Below the pieces are notes generated by a model that did not search any database, was not told the DNA's origin, and saw only the letters and a program-made list of their open reading frames with translations. 64,000 bases of DNA, from assembly GCA_945865815.1 (NCBI GenBank), contig CAMBFR010000006.1:1-64000 (forward strand), in the 5' to 3' direction. Shown piece after piece: positions 8,470 through 17,383 of this stretch; position 1 is the first letter of the stretch, and the number at the start of each line of letters is the position of its first letter. The position numbers were made by a program, and so were the translations under genes. This DNA comes from Candidatus Sulfopaludibacter sp. SbA3. Its GTDB lineage: Bacteria > Acidobacteriota > Terriglobia > 20CM-2-55-15.

Positions 8470-9585
8470 ATGAAGCACCCAGTCTCTTGTTTGGCAGGCA
8501 TCGCCGTGGCGGCTTTCCTTGTATTGACGCCGGCATGGGCGCACCACGCCATCTCGGGAAAGTTCGATCCTGCCAAAACGACAACGCTCAGGGGAACGGT
8601 TACATCGGTCGACTGGGCGAATCCGCACGTCCATGTCTTCATGGATGTGCAGAATGGCAACGCCGTCGCGAACTGGGCAATCGAGTTGGAGAGCGAAATC
8701 GACCTCCGAAGAAGCGGCTGGAACGGCGAAACGGTGAAGCCCGGTGACGCCATTACAGTCCAGGGAATTACCGCGAGAGACGGAAGCAGGCAGGCATGGG
8801 GCAACAACGTTACAGCCGTGGCCACCAATCGAAGAATTTTTACCGTGGCGCCGATGCCCGCGCGAGCCGACCTGACCGCCCGTCCGACGCCGCGAGGCAC
8901 CGATGGAAAGCCGAGACTGGGTCCCCTGCCGGGCGAAACCGGGTATTGGGGCGCTCCGAGCTCGACGGTGCTCATGCAGAGTGGAGCCAATGTCCAGATG
9001 GATGCCGACGGCATATTGCGCAACATCGGTGATGTGGACAAGGTGGCACCGTTCCAACGCTGGGCCAGGGACCTGTACGAATTGCGGCAGCGCAATTTCC
9101 TGAAGGACGATCCGATGTTTCAGTTCTGCATGCCGCCCGGAGGCCCGCGTCAGTTTCAGCTTCCTTACGGAATTCAGTTCGTGGAAGACAAGGCGCGCCA
9201 GCGCATTTTTGTTTTCATCGGCAGCGGCAATCATAACTACCGCCTGATTTACACGGACGGACGCGAACAAAAGGGCCAGCTTCGGGGCGATGCGGACAAT
9301 CCTCTGTACTACGGACGCTCGGTGGCGCGGTGGGAAGGCGACACCCTTGTAGTCGACACCAGGGGCTTCAATGAAAAATTCTGGTTCACGAATGGTGGAC
9401 TTCCTCACACCGAGCAACTGCACCTGATCGAGCGTATCTCGCGGCCCGACTTCAACACACTGAGGTATGAAGTGACGATCGATGATCCCGGCGCTTACAC
9501 CAGAAATTGGTCCAGTAGCTGGACACTTCAGTGGGTCCCCGGCGAAGAATTGCCGCCATATTTCTGCCAGGACAATCGTCCATAA
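8470..9585 (+). CDS. secreted DUF6152 domain fused to WEGDTLVVDT-family domain
   Basis: A 371-residue exported protein joining two domains that are separate proteins elsewhere in this window. The ATG at 8470 follows a good GGAGG site and gives a signal peptide ending AWA before His25-His26. Residues about 25-120 are DUF6152 (HHAISGKFDPAKT, VDWANPHV). Residues about 150-371 match the genes at 10094, 25184, 26183 and 29594, with RSVARWEGDTLVVDT, GFNEKFWF, PHTEQLHLIER and EVTIDDPGAYT. The track's upstream start at 8362 runs into repeat copy 1. It is the first gene of a four-gene operon ending at the terminator at 11374. Function is unknown. The fusion suggests that the separate proteins work together. 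Confidence 0.85.
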   Translation: MKHPVSCLAGIAVAAFLVLTPAWAHHAISGKFDPAKTTTLRGTVTSVDWANPHVHVFMDVQNGNAVANWAIELESEIDLRRSGWNGETVKPGDAITVQGITARDGSRQAWGNNVTAVATNRRIFTVAPMPARADLTARPTPRGTDGKPRLGPLPGETGYWGAPSSTVLMQSGANVQMDADGILRNIGDVDKVAPFQRWARDLYELRQRNFLKDDPMFQFCMPPGGPRQFQLPYGIQFVEDKARQRIFVFIGSGNHNYRLIYTDGREQKGQLRGDADNPLYYGRSVARWEGDTLVVDTRGFNEKFWFTNGGLPHTEQLHLIERISRPDFNTLRYEVTIDDPGAYTRNWSSSWTLQWVPGEELPPYFCQDNRP

Positions 9586-9660
9586 CACTTTTTGATTGAC
9601 ATGTTTACCAAGCACATAAAGACTAACCGTGAATTGCCCAACGAGACAGGAGGAAGAGAT

Positions 9661-10065
9661 ATGAGAAGCCGCTTATTCGGTTTTGTAGCCTTGGTTTCCG
9701 GCGTTCTTTTAGCCGCCGCGCCCGTACTCGCTCACCACTCTTTTGCAGCGGAGTTTGATTCATCCAAGCCGGTCACAATGAGGGGATACGTCACTAAGAT
9801 TGAGTGGACGAATCCTCACGTGTGGTTCTACCTGAACGTGAAGGACGAAAAAGGCGTGATCAGCAATTGGGGCTTCGAAATGGGTCCCCCGCACGGCCTT
9901 CAGACTCGCGGATGGGAGCGCAACACGATGAAGATCGGCCAGGAAGTCATTGTCAACGGCTCGCTGGCGAAAAACGGAAGCAACCGCGTAAACGCCAGAG
10001 ACGTGACGGTCGCCGCAACGGGTACGAAGCTGGGCGCTGCATCCAGCGAGAACAACGGCCAGTAG
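9661..10065 (+). CDS. DUF6152 family secreted protein
   Basis: A 134-residue protein with a signal peptide (residues 1-24, ending VLA) and a mature part starting His-His (HHSFAAEFDSSKPVTMRG). The conserved NPHVWFYLNV follows about 35 residues later. The start at 9661 sits after ACAGGAGGAAGAG; the track start at 9592 lacks a signal peptide. It is probably a small periplasmic beta-rich protein. It lies between the fused DUF6152 gene and a stand-alone copy of the partner family, 28 bases before the latter's GTG. Biochemical function is not known to me. The invariant N-terminal histidines could bind metal (see findings). Confidence 0.85.
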   Translation: MRSRLFGFVALVSGVLLAAAPVLAHHSFAAEFDSSKPVTMRGYVTKIEWTNPHVWFYLNVKDEKGVISNWGFEMGPPHGLQTRGWERNTMKIGQEVIVNGSLAKNGSNRVNARDVTVAATGTKLGAASSENNGQ

Positions 10066-10093
10066 ACGGTTGACGCCTGTAAGGAGGTCTCAC

Positions 10094-10930
10094 GTGCGAC
10101 ATCGTTGGATCGCCGCATTTGCGGGGGTCGCTCTATTGCTGTTGCCTCAGTTGGTGACGCCTTCCTCCGCCCAGAACAATGCGCCGCGGGCGCCGGCACA
10201 GCCGGCGCCCCGGCTGCCCGATGGGCGGATCAATGTGGGTCCGCTCCCCGGCCAAAGCGGAGTCTGGCTTCCCGCCGCCGCGGGCCTCACCCGCGCGGAC
10301 AGTCCGAACGCCAACGGCGTCCTTCAAAACCCCACGAATCCCAGGGTCTCCGACGTTCCATTCCAGCCCTGGGCCCGGGCGCTGTACGCCTATCGCGATC
10401 TCAACGAATTCGAGCCCCATACGCGCTGTAAGCCGTCCGGAGGCACGCGTCAGTTTTTTACCCCGTATGGCGTTGAGTTCGTCGATATGCCGGAAATGAA
10501 GCGCATGTTCATCATGGATATCGGCGGGCCTCATACCTACCGGATCATCTTCATGGATGGCCGGCTTCATCCGAAGGATCTCGCTCCCAGTTACTACGGA
10601 CACTCCATCGGTCATTGGGAGGGAGATACGCTGGTCGTCGATACGACGGGCTTCAACGAGAAATTCTGGTTCGATAGACAGGGCTCTCCTCACACTGAAG
10701 CGCTTCGTATCATCGAGCGCTTCACGCGCATGGACTCCCTTACCATGAAGTACGAAGTCACGGTCGATGATCCGGGCGCATACACGGCGAGGTGGAACAG
10801 CGCTTTCAACCTCCGCTGGGTTGCTGGACAGGAACTGTTTGAGTATGTTTGCCAGGATAATAACTTTGCCTCTGAACTCATGATCGGCGCCGAAAAGTCG
10901 GTAGACCGCAGCAGTAAAATCGTTCCGTAA
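10094..10930 (+). CDS. secreted protein of the WEGDTLVVDT family (DUF6152 partner)
   Basis: A 278-residue exported protein. The start chosen is GTG 10094, five bases after a consensus AAGGAGGT at 10081-10088; the track ATG at 10070 precedes that site. The signal peptide (residues 1-24) ends near PSSAQ, followed by an Ala/Pro-rich linker. Family motifs are FQPWARALYAYRD, CKPSGGTRQFFTPYG, HWEGDTLVVDTTGFNEKFWF, PHTEALRIIERF and VDDPGAYTARW. It is homologous to the C-terminal half of the 8470 protein. Two conserved cysteines (CKPSGG and VCQDN) could form a disulfide. Function unknown; it belongs to a family multiplied in this genome. Confidence 0.82.
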   Translation: MRHRWIAAFAGVALLLLPQLVTPSSAQNNAPRAPAQPAPRLPDGRINVGPLPGQSGVWLPAAAGLTRADSPNANGVLQNPTNPRVSDVPFQPWARALYAYRDLNEFEPHTRCKPSGGTRQFFTPYGVEFVDMPEMKRMFIMDIGGPHTYRIIFMDGRLHPKDLAPSYYGHSIGHWEGDTLVVDTTGFNEKFWFDRQGSPHTEALRIIERFTRMDSLTMKYEVTVDDPGAYTARWNSAFNLRWVAGQELFEYVCQDNNFASELMIGAEKSVDRSSKIVP

Positions 10931-10951
10931 ATTTGCTGGAGGACTGAAAGT

Positions 10952-11356
10952 ATGTTGCGAGCCAGAACTGTTTTGTTGGCCTGCCTGCTCACCTGCCTGT
11001 TTATGGCCGTCTCGGCGGCCGCGCAGGAAGGCTATCCGCTAACCGGCACGTGGTACGGTGACTGGGGTCCGACGCCGACCCATCGGAATCAAATAACGCT
11101 GGTCATAAACTGGGACGGAAAAACGGTGAGCGGAATTATCAATCCCGGCCCGGATTCCATTCCCATCAAAGTAATGACGCTCGATTCCACGAAATGGACC
11201 GTCCACATCGAAGCGGATGGAAAGGATGAACAAGGACGGACTGTTACTTTCGTGGCCGACGGCAAATTGGAAAACATCGGTTCATGGAAGCGGACGCTGG
11301 CCGGCTCATGGGGGCATGGCAACGTGAAGGGTGATTTCAAGATCGCTCGCGACTAA
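10952..11356 (+). CDS. small secreted protein, unknown function
   Basis: A 134-residue protein with a clear signal peptide (residues 1-24, ending VSAAAQ). The mature region is beta-rich, with GTWYGDWGPTPTHRNQITL and repeated short strands ending GNVKGDFKIARD, reminiscent of a lipocalin-like or beta-barrel fold. I do not recognise a named family. It is preceded by CTGGAGGACTGAAAGT and lies 21 bases after the previous gene. It is the last gene of the operon before a strong terminator, so it is probably co-produced with the DUF6152 proteins. Confidence 0.72.
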   Translation: MLRARTVLLACLLTCLFMAVSAAAQEGYPLTGTWYGDWGPTPTHRNQITLVINWDGKTVSGIINPGPDSIPIKVMTLDSTKWTVHIEADGKDEQGRTVTFVADGKLENIGSWKRTLAGSWGHGNVKGDFKIARD

Positions 11357-11373
11357 CGAGAAGAAGAGACCGA

Positions 11374-11418
11374 GGGGGATTCGGGTGGAGGTTCACTCTC
11401 CTGAATCCCCCTTTTTTT
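11374..11418 (+). terminator. Rho-independent terminator of the 8470-11356 operon
   Basis: GGGGGATTC at 11374-11382 pairs with GAATCCCCC at 11403-11411, with a partly self-pairing 20-base loop, followed by seven T residues. It lies 18 bases after the last gene of the operon. Confidence 0.88.
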
Positions 11419-12050
11419 CGCCTTCGTTGAGAAGTCCGTTACGCAAGTTGCCACATTTCGTAACCCGAAGCCGTACCAGTGGGCCGTAAAATCTGCAACA
11501 ACTGTAATGTCTGCAAAATCATCCACTATGGCATCGCAGTTGCTCCGCATCTGCGGCAACCTTATTATGAAGCGAGAAATCAAAGGAAGTGACATCCGCC
11601 GGTTCAGAGTTGCCTCGCCCACAAGAATCGAGATCGACCTGAGCGCGCCAATCGACCCGGCGTACTTCGATCTGCATATCGACCTCCAGATTACCGGAGC
11701 CTCCGGAACGATGGCCGCGGCGGCCGGCGGCGATTCTCGAAAAATCCTCGACTGCAAGCCCCTTTTAGAAACATAGCCGCCCACGCCGCAACCAAAGTTA
11801 GAGATTCGATTCCCACAACGGTATCCATTACGTTTTCTCTTAACGGACCAGGGCGGCCCGGCGCAGACTTTGTGCGATTCCGGCGCAGGACCCCTCGGCG
11901 GCTCATGGAGCAAAGATGGTGTGATCGTTTTTCAACCTGGTCAAGGTCCATTAATGCGCGTGCCCGCCGAGGGTGGCCAGCCGGCAACCCTCGTGGCGCC
12001 GCGACGGACGGATTTGTGCGCGGCGCCCGGACCTGCAATAATGCGGCACC
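11419..12050. other. gene-poor region with a kinase remnant
   Basis: No convincing intact gene. The plus-strand 89-codon frame at 11507 and the overlapping minus-strand 186-codon frame lack a ribosome binding site and recognisable motifs. The right part contains a PD40-type gene fragment (separate entry). The Oar-like receptor starts at 12051 without a clear Shine-Dalgarno sequence. Confidence 0.5.
11835..12018 (+). pseudogene. remnant of PD40/TolB-type Ser/Thr kinase or propeller gene
   Basis: Read in the frame of the ORF at 11870, this stretch gives LCDSGAGPLGGSWSKDGVIV followed by FQPGQGPLMRVPAEGGQPAT. That is the typical start of the PD40 beta-propeller repeats in the very common acidobacterial serine/threonine kinases (GGSWS-DGVIVF-LMRVPAAGG pattern). 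No kinase domain precedes it and the frame degenerates after VAPRRTD. It is read as a decayed fragment left by deletion or recombination. Length and edges are approximate. Confidence 0.55.
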
Positions 12051-15000
12051 ATGCTTGCCATAATCGCTTTTTTGCTTGTTGCCCAGATTCCGAACGCGGT
12101 GCTGTCGGGCACCGTGCTGGATCCCGCGGAAGGCGTGGTGACCGAAGCATCGATCACCATTGAAAACGTCCGGACCGGCGTCCGAGCGTCAGCCACGACC
12201 ACGAGCTCCGGACTGTTCACGTTCCCATCGGTGCAGCCCGGCACGTACCGCATATCCGTCGAAAAGGCGGGATTCCAAACTCAAACCTCCGAAGTGCCGC
12301 TGGAAATCGGCGACAACAAGAAGATCGATTTTCGATTGCGGGTGGCCGGCGTGTTTCAGGCAGTGGAAGTCGTTGCGGGGCCGAGCCTGAGCATCTCCGG
12401 CATTTCAACGTCCGTTGGTGGCGTCATCAGCGGGGTCCGCGTTCAAGACCTCCCGCTCCCCGAACGCAACGCGCTTGGCCTGGTACTGACGCAAAGCGGG
12501 CTGGTCGGCAATAACTTCGCGGGATCGCGAATCGGAGCGCTGAACGTGACGCGCGACGGTATCAACGTGATGGATCAGCGAATCAATAGCGGAGTCAACT
12601 CCGTCATCTTCAACAGCGTCGACAGCATTGATGAAGTGCGCGTCATCACATCGCCCGCGGATGCCGAGCTCGGACGCGGCTCCGGCCAGGTGCTTATTTC
12701 AAGCCGCTCCGGAACCAACGAATTTCACGGCAGCGTCTTCGAGTTCCATCAGAACGCCGCGCTCAACGCGAATTCGTGGTCGAATAACTGGCGCGGCATT
12801 CCCCGCGATCCCTTCATCGGCAATCAATTCGGGGCAAGGATGGGCGGGCCGATCCGGCGAAACAACTCCTTCTTCCACATCCTCTATGAAGGAGACCGCA
12901 CGCGGCTGCGGGATCAGGTGACCGCCACCACTTACACCGAAACCGCGCGCGCCGGACTGTTCCGCTTCTTTCCCGGCGCTCAGAACGCCAACGCCAATGC
13001 GCAGAATCCGGCGGTCGATCTTGCAGGTAACCCCGTGAAACCCGCGAGCGCAACCGGAGACTTGCAGACCATCAGCGTTTTCGGCCGGGATCCCTTTCGT
13101 CCGGGGCGGGACCGAACGGGCGTCATGCAGCGGACCATCGACCTTCTGCCACTGCCGAATGATTTTCGCGCGGGCGATGGCCTCAATACGGCGGGCTATA
13201 CATGGGTGCGGCCCGTTCCCGGAAATCAGAACCAGTACAACGTCAAGATCGATCACATTTTCACGGAAAACCACCGGCTCTCGGTGAGCGGCACCGGTGA
13301 GACTTCGGACCAGCAGAATGGGTTCATGCCTCAACCCTACCCGGAAGCGCCTGGCGGCTGGGCCACGACGCGGAACATGTTCTACTCCGCGGCACTGACT
13401 TCGATTGTGTCTCCCTCATTCATGAATGAGTTTCGAGGGGGCGCGCAGCGCGGACGTGTCCGCTTCTTTGCGCCGTGGGAAAGCGATCAGGGACGAAAAT
13501 TGCTCCCTCAAAGTGGAATGTCGTCATATGTCCCGATCGCCATGCTCGCCACCGATTTCATCAGCACGGGCGAGGATCCGCAGGGACGCATTTCTCCCAT
13601 GTACGTCATCGGCGACACGGTGAGCTGGACGAAGGGCCGTCACGCCTTCCGAGGCGGCGCGGAAGCTCGCTTTGTCAGCACCAACGGCTTCAACGCCTTC
13701 GATGTAATGCCGCGGGCGTATCTGGGCGCGGGCGGAGAGCCCATTGCCGGTCTCGATAGCTTCGTGATCCCTTCCATCGGCCAGAATGAAGGAACCGCCC
13801 AGGCTCTGCTCTCTGATCTATCCGGATCGCTCGATGGCGTGATCCAGGCATTCAATGCCACTGGAGGCAGCAGGCCGACTTTCATTCCAGGTGAGACGAA
13901 GCAGCGTACGTGGCGCGAGCGGGAATTTGCTTTCTTCTTCAAGGACGATTTCAGGCTCCGTCCTGATCTCAACTTGAATCTTGGCGTCCGCTATGAATTC
14001 TACGGCGTCCCGTTCGAAGCTAACGGCAGGGCCGCCGCGCTGAAAGGCGGGTCCGCCGCGCTCAACGGCAGCGCTCTCACCGAAATCATCCTGGTAGGCC
14101 GGAACTCCCCGAATCCGCGGTCAAAGCTCTATCAGGACGACTGGAACAACTGGGCTCCGGCTGTCGGCCTGAGCTGGGCATTGCCTTTCTGGGGCGCGAA
14201 CAAGACGGTCCTGCGCGCCGGATACGGTATTGGATACGAACGCAGTGCGCTCCGGTTGACCGATATCATCGCGGGCGACCAGCCCGGCTTGAGAACGACA
14301 GCCGTCTTTGCGCCGGACGAGTTTCTGGATCTCTCCCTGCTCCGCCTGCCGCTGCGGCCCGTCGCGGAACCGCTCGAAACCATTCCGGTCACGGACCGGA
14401 CTCAAACGGTCCGGTCGTTTGACGATCACCTGCGCACACCTTACGTGCAGAACTGGAACCTGAGTCTTGAAAGACAGGTTACGCCGGCCCTTCTCGTCAC
14501 CGCTCGTTACGTCGGAAGCAAAGGCACAAGGCTCCTTCGCTCCACCGATTCGAACGAAGTAAAGATCGTCGACAACGGAATTCTGGAGGCCTTCAAAATC
14601 ACTCAGGCGGGAGGAAACGCGCCGCTGTTCGACTCCCTGCTCAACGGCCTGAATCTCGGCCTTGGCCCGGTGAATGGGAACACGGTCACCGGATCGGCTT
14701 CGTTGCGGGCATTTCAGAACACGCGAAGCTTCCTCGCAAACAATGAAGCCGGCAGTTTCGCCCGTTACCTCAACTCGACCGCAAATTTTACGGGCGTTCC
14801 GGGCGGTTTACTCCGTCGCGCGCGCTTGCCCGAAAATTTCATCGTCGCGAATCCCCAATTCGCGGGCGCCGTGTTGACGGGCAACTTTGCGAACTCCACT
14901 TATCATTCGCTTCAGCTGGAGGCCATGCGGCCGTTTGCGAATGGCTGGACCCTCCAGAGCAACTACACGTTCAGCAAAGCGCTGGGGGAGGAAGACGGAT

Positions 15001-15713
15001 TCGGCCAGGATCTTCAAAGCGACTACCGCGACGGCCGGCGGAGAGGCCTAGACAAACGATTGCTCGCTTTTAACCGGACTCATGTTCTGCGCAACAGCGG
15101 CATCTGGCAATTGCCGTTCGGGCCGAATCGGCGATTCCTGAACCGGGCTTCAGGCCTCGCCGCGCACCTTGTTGGAGGCTGGCAGATCGGAGCGATCGTG
15201 AATCTGTTTTCGGGCTCGCCGATCGGTTTTGGATCCGGCATCAATTCCTTCAATCAATTCGGCCGTACAACGCCGAATGCGGTCGGCATATTGCCTGTCG
15301 GACAGGTCCGGCATGAAGCGAACGGAGCGCGATTCTTTCCCGGTCTGAAACAAGTGACCGATTCGGCGCAAAACCTCACCAGCCTGCAGGGGCTTTCGGG
15401 CAGGAGTACGTTGAAAGCCATCGCCGATGAGACTGGCAACCTCATCCTGGTAAACCCATCGCCGGGCGAAGTGGGAAGCCTCGCCCTCTACACAGCCGAG
15501 GGGCCGGGCGTCTTCCGATTCGACGTGAACGTGATCAAGAGGATTTCACTCAAACAGGACATCTCGCTGGAGATCCGCGCAGACTTCGTGAATGTGTTGA
15601 ACAAACCGCAGTTCGGCAACCCCGTTATGGATATCAACTCCACAAGCTTCGGCAAGATCACCAGAGCCGACGGAAGCCGGTTCGGAATGGTCGGAGGAAG
15701 GATTACGTTTTAG
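12051..15713 (+). CDS. Oar-like TonB-dependent receptor with carboxypeptidase-regulatory domain
   Basis: A 1220-residue outer-membrane receptor of the large acidobacterial type. A short hydrophobic leader (MLAIIAFLLVAQIP) is followed by a carboxypeptidase-regulatory-like fold at about residues 15-95 (SGTVLDPAEGVVTEASITIE, TFPSVQPGTYRISVEKAGF). The plug (LPLPERNALGLVLTQSG) contains SRSGTNEFHGSVFEF, a hallmark of the family. The barrel ends in aromatic F (MVGGRITF). Such receptors are thought to import oligosaccharides, peptides or other polymers; the substrate cannot be read here. It is monocistronic, convergent with the MocR-type regulator. A short AGCTTC/GAAGCT hairpin overlaps the stop. Confidence 0.9.
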   Translation: MLAIIAFLLVAQIPNAVLSGTVLDPAEGVVTEASITIENVRTGVRASATTTSSGLFTFPSVQPGTYRISVEKAGFQTQTSEVPLEIGDNKKIDFRLRVAGVFQAVEVVAGPSLSISGISTSVGGVISGVRVQDLPLPERNALGLVLTQSGLVGNNFAGSRIGALNVTRDGINVMDQRINSGVNSVIFNSVDSIDEVRVITSPADAELGRGSGQVLISSRSGTNEFHGSVFEFHQNAALNANSWSNNWRGIPRDPFIGNQFGARMGGPIRRNNSFFHILYEGDRTRLRDQVTATTYTETARAGLFRFFPGAQNANANAQNPAVDLAGNPVKPASATGDLQTISVFGRDPFRPGRDRTGVMQRTIDLLPLPNDFRAGDGLNTAGYTWVRPVPGNQNQYNVKIDHIFTENHRLSVSGTGETSDQQNGFMPQPYPEAPGGWATTRNMFYSAALTSIVSPSFMNEFRGGAQRGRVRFFAPWESDQGRKLLPQSGMSSYVPIAMLATDFISTGEDPQGRISPMYVIGDTVSWTKGRHAFRGGAEARFVSTNGFNAFDVMPRAYLGAGGEPIAGLDSFVIPSIGQNEGTAQALLSDLSGSLDGVIQAFNATGGSRPTFIPGETKQRTWREREFAFFFKDDFRLRPDLNLNLGVRYEFYGVPFEANGRAAALKGGSAALNGSALTEIILVGRNSPNPRSKLYQDDWNNWAPAVGLSWALPFWGANKTVLRAGYGIGYERSALRLTDIIAGDQPGLRTTAVFAPDEFLDLSLLRLPLRPVAEPLETIPVTDRTQTVRSFDDHLRTPYVQNWNLSLERQVTPALLVTARYVGSKGTRLLRSTDSNEVKIVDNGILEAFKITQAGGNAPLFDSLLNGLNLGLGPVNGNTVTGSASLRAFQNTRSFLANNEAGSFARYLNSTANFTGVPGGLLRRARLPENFIVANPQFAGAVLTGNFANSTYHSLQLEAMRPFANGWTLQSNYTFSKALGEEDGFGQDLQSDYRDGRRRGLDKRLLAFNRTHVLRNSGIWQLPFGPNRRFLNRASGLAAHLVGGWQIGAIVNLFSGSPIGFGSGINSFNQFGRTTPNAVGILPVGQVRHEANGARFFPGLKQVTDSAQNLTSLQGLSGRSTLKAIADETGNLILVNPSPGEVGSLALYTAEGPGVFRFDVNVIKRISLKQDISLEIRADFVNVLNKPQFGNPVMDINSTSFGKITRADGSRFGMVGGRITF

Positions 15714-15803
15714 CTTCAGACGAGAAGCTGATCGACTGTGAATAACAGGTGCGGTACGGAAGGCACACCTCCCGGCATTTTTCCCGGGCCATTTTGCCAG
15801 GAT

Positions 15804-17240
15804 TCAGGACGGATTTTCGCAGATCCGGCCCAGCTTCAGCAGCGCGCGATCCACTTCGCCGGACCACGATTGTCCGCAATTGAGACGGATGCAGTTCTTG
15901 AACCTGCCGCTCGCGGAAAAAATCGGACCAGGCGAAATACTGATTCCATGCGCCAGAGCCTTTCGATAGACGGCGACGGCATCAATGCGCTTCGGCAACT
16001 CGACCCACAATACGTAGCCCCCGGCAGGACGCGATATTCGCGTTCCTTCTGGAAAATACTTGGCTACGGCCTGGCTGACGGAATGAACCTGCTGCTGAAG
16101 CATCATTCGCAGCCGCCTCAAGTGCCGATCATACCCTCCCGATTTCAGGAAGGACTCCACGACAAGCTGGGACAACGATGGACTCGCAATGCTGGAAATG
16201 AACTTCAATTGCTCGATCTTCGCCCGATATCGATCCGTGTGGATCCAGCCCACTCTCAACCCCGGAGAAATGGTTTTCGAGAACGAACCACACACGATGA
16301 CCAGGCCGTTTCGATCAAAGGACTTTGCGCTACGGGGCCGGTCATGCGCGAAGGCGAGATCTCCATAGACGTCATCTTCGATCAGCGGCACCTCATATCG
16401 AGCCAGCAACTCGACAAGCGCCTTTTTCAAATCGTCGGGCAGGATATAACCGAGAGGATTGTGACAGTTTGTCATGGAAATGACGCCCCGTACGTGATGC
16501 TTCTTTATCGCGTTCTCAAGAGCGTCGAGGTCCATTCCGGTTCGCGAGTGCGTCGGTATCTCGATCGCTTTCATGCCGAGCGACTCGATGGCTTGAATCA
16601 CATTGAAGTAGGTCGGTGTTTCCAGTGCAATCACGTCACCGGGCCTGGCGATCGCCCTGAGGCAAAGATTGAGCCCTTCCATCGCACCGCACGTGATACT
16701 CACATCCTGGGGGAGAAAGTTACACCCTGCCGTCACCGAACGCTTTGCGATCTGCTGGCGAAGACCAAGGCTTCCCGGCGGCATATCGTAGCCGGCGCTG
16801 TGGGCCGGCTTTTGGCGGGAAATCTGGCGAATGATCGTATTTATCCTATGCAGCGGCAGGCAGTCGGCGCTCAGTGTCGCGGCACTGAATGAAACGTGCC
16901 TCGGACTACCCGCGCAACCCTGCATCACTTCGAGAATGAGTTCCCCGGTATCCACTGCAACCGGTTTGCACAATACCTGCCGATACGCCGGTTCCGGACT
17001 CATCTTCTCCAGCGGCAGCCGGACGTAGAAACCCGACTTGGGACGCGCTTCGATCCAGCCACGATTCTCCAGCCAGAAGTAAGCCTGCAGGACAGTTGAA
17101 ACACTGACGCGGTGCTGACGGCTGAGCTCGCGTACCGATGGAACCTGGTCCCCCAGCCGGAATGTCCCACGCTGAATCTGCTCTTCCAGGCCCTGCGCCA
17201 TCTTCAAATACAACGGTACATCTGTTTGACCCTGCTTCAT
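15804..17240 (-). CDS. MocR/PdxR-type regulator: GntR HTH fused to aminotransferase fold
   Basis: A 478-residue transcription factor. A winged helix of GntR type occupies about residues 1-75 (PLYLKMAQGLEEQIQRGTF, LGDQVPSVRELSRQHRVS). It is joined to a class I/II PLP-dependent aminotransferase-like domain with GSFSKTISPGLRVGW, where the lysine of SFSK is the expected PLP Schiff-base residue, and NCHNPLGYILP. Members sense PLP or amino-acid metabolites. Met at 17240 (MKQGQTDVPLYLK) is preferred to the track start at 17270 because the GntR domain begins immediately after it. A small secreted-protein gene (17384) diverges upstream and may be a target. No classic pyridoxine gene is nearby. Confidence 0.88.
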   Translation of the reverse strand: MKQGQTDVPLYLKMAQGLEEQIQRGTFRLGDQVPSVRELSRQHRVSVSTVLQAYFWLENRGWIEARPKSGFYVRLPLEKMSPEPAYRQVLCKPVAVDTGELILEVMQGCAGSPRHVSFSAATLSADCLPLHRINTIIRQISRQKPAHSAGYDMPPGSLGLRQQIAKRSVTAGCNFLPQDVSITCGAMEGLNLCLRAIARPGDVIALETPTYFNVIQAIESLGMKAIEIPTHSRTGMDLDALENAIKKHHVRGVISMTNCHNPLGYILPDDLKKALVELLARYEVPLIEDDVYGDLAFAHDRPRSAKSFDRNGLVIVCGSFSKTISPGLRVGWIHTDRYRAKIEQLKFISSIASPSLSQLVVESFLKSGGYDRHLRRLRMMLQQQVHSVSQAVAKYFPEGTRISRPAGGYVLWVELPKRIDAVAVYRKALAHGISISPGPIFSASGRFKNCIRLNCGQSWSGEVDRALLKLGRICENPS

Positions 17241-17383
17241 GAAACGGAGATTAACACACAGCCCCCGCACAACCGATCAGAAATAACACTGTGCTGGTCA
17301 CAATTCGATATGACTGCATCTGTTCTGCATCGGCAAAGTGCCCTACCATGCGTCATTGTCGCAATCACAGAGAGGAGGAAGAG

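Noticed and set aside
11507-11776. Plus-strand 89-codon frame and overlapping minus-strand 186-codon frame (11353-11913)
   Set aside because: Neither has a convincing ribosome binding site, motif or operon context; only the downstream PD40 fragment is recognisable.
15738-16892. Plus-strand 384-codon ORF
   Set aside because: Antisense shadow of the MocR-type regulator; no protein family features.
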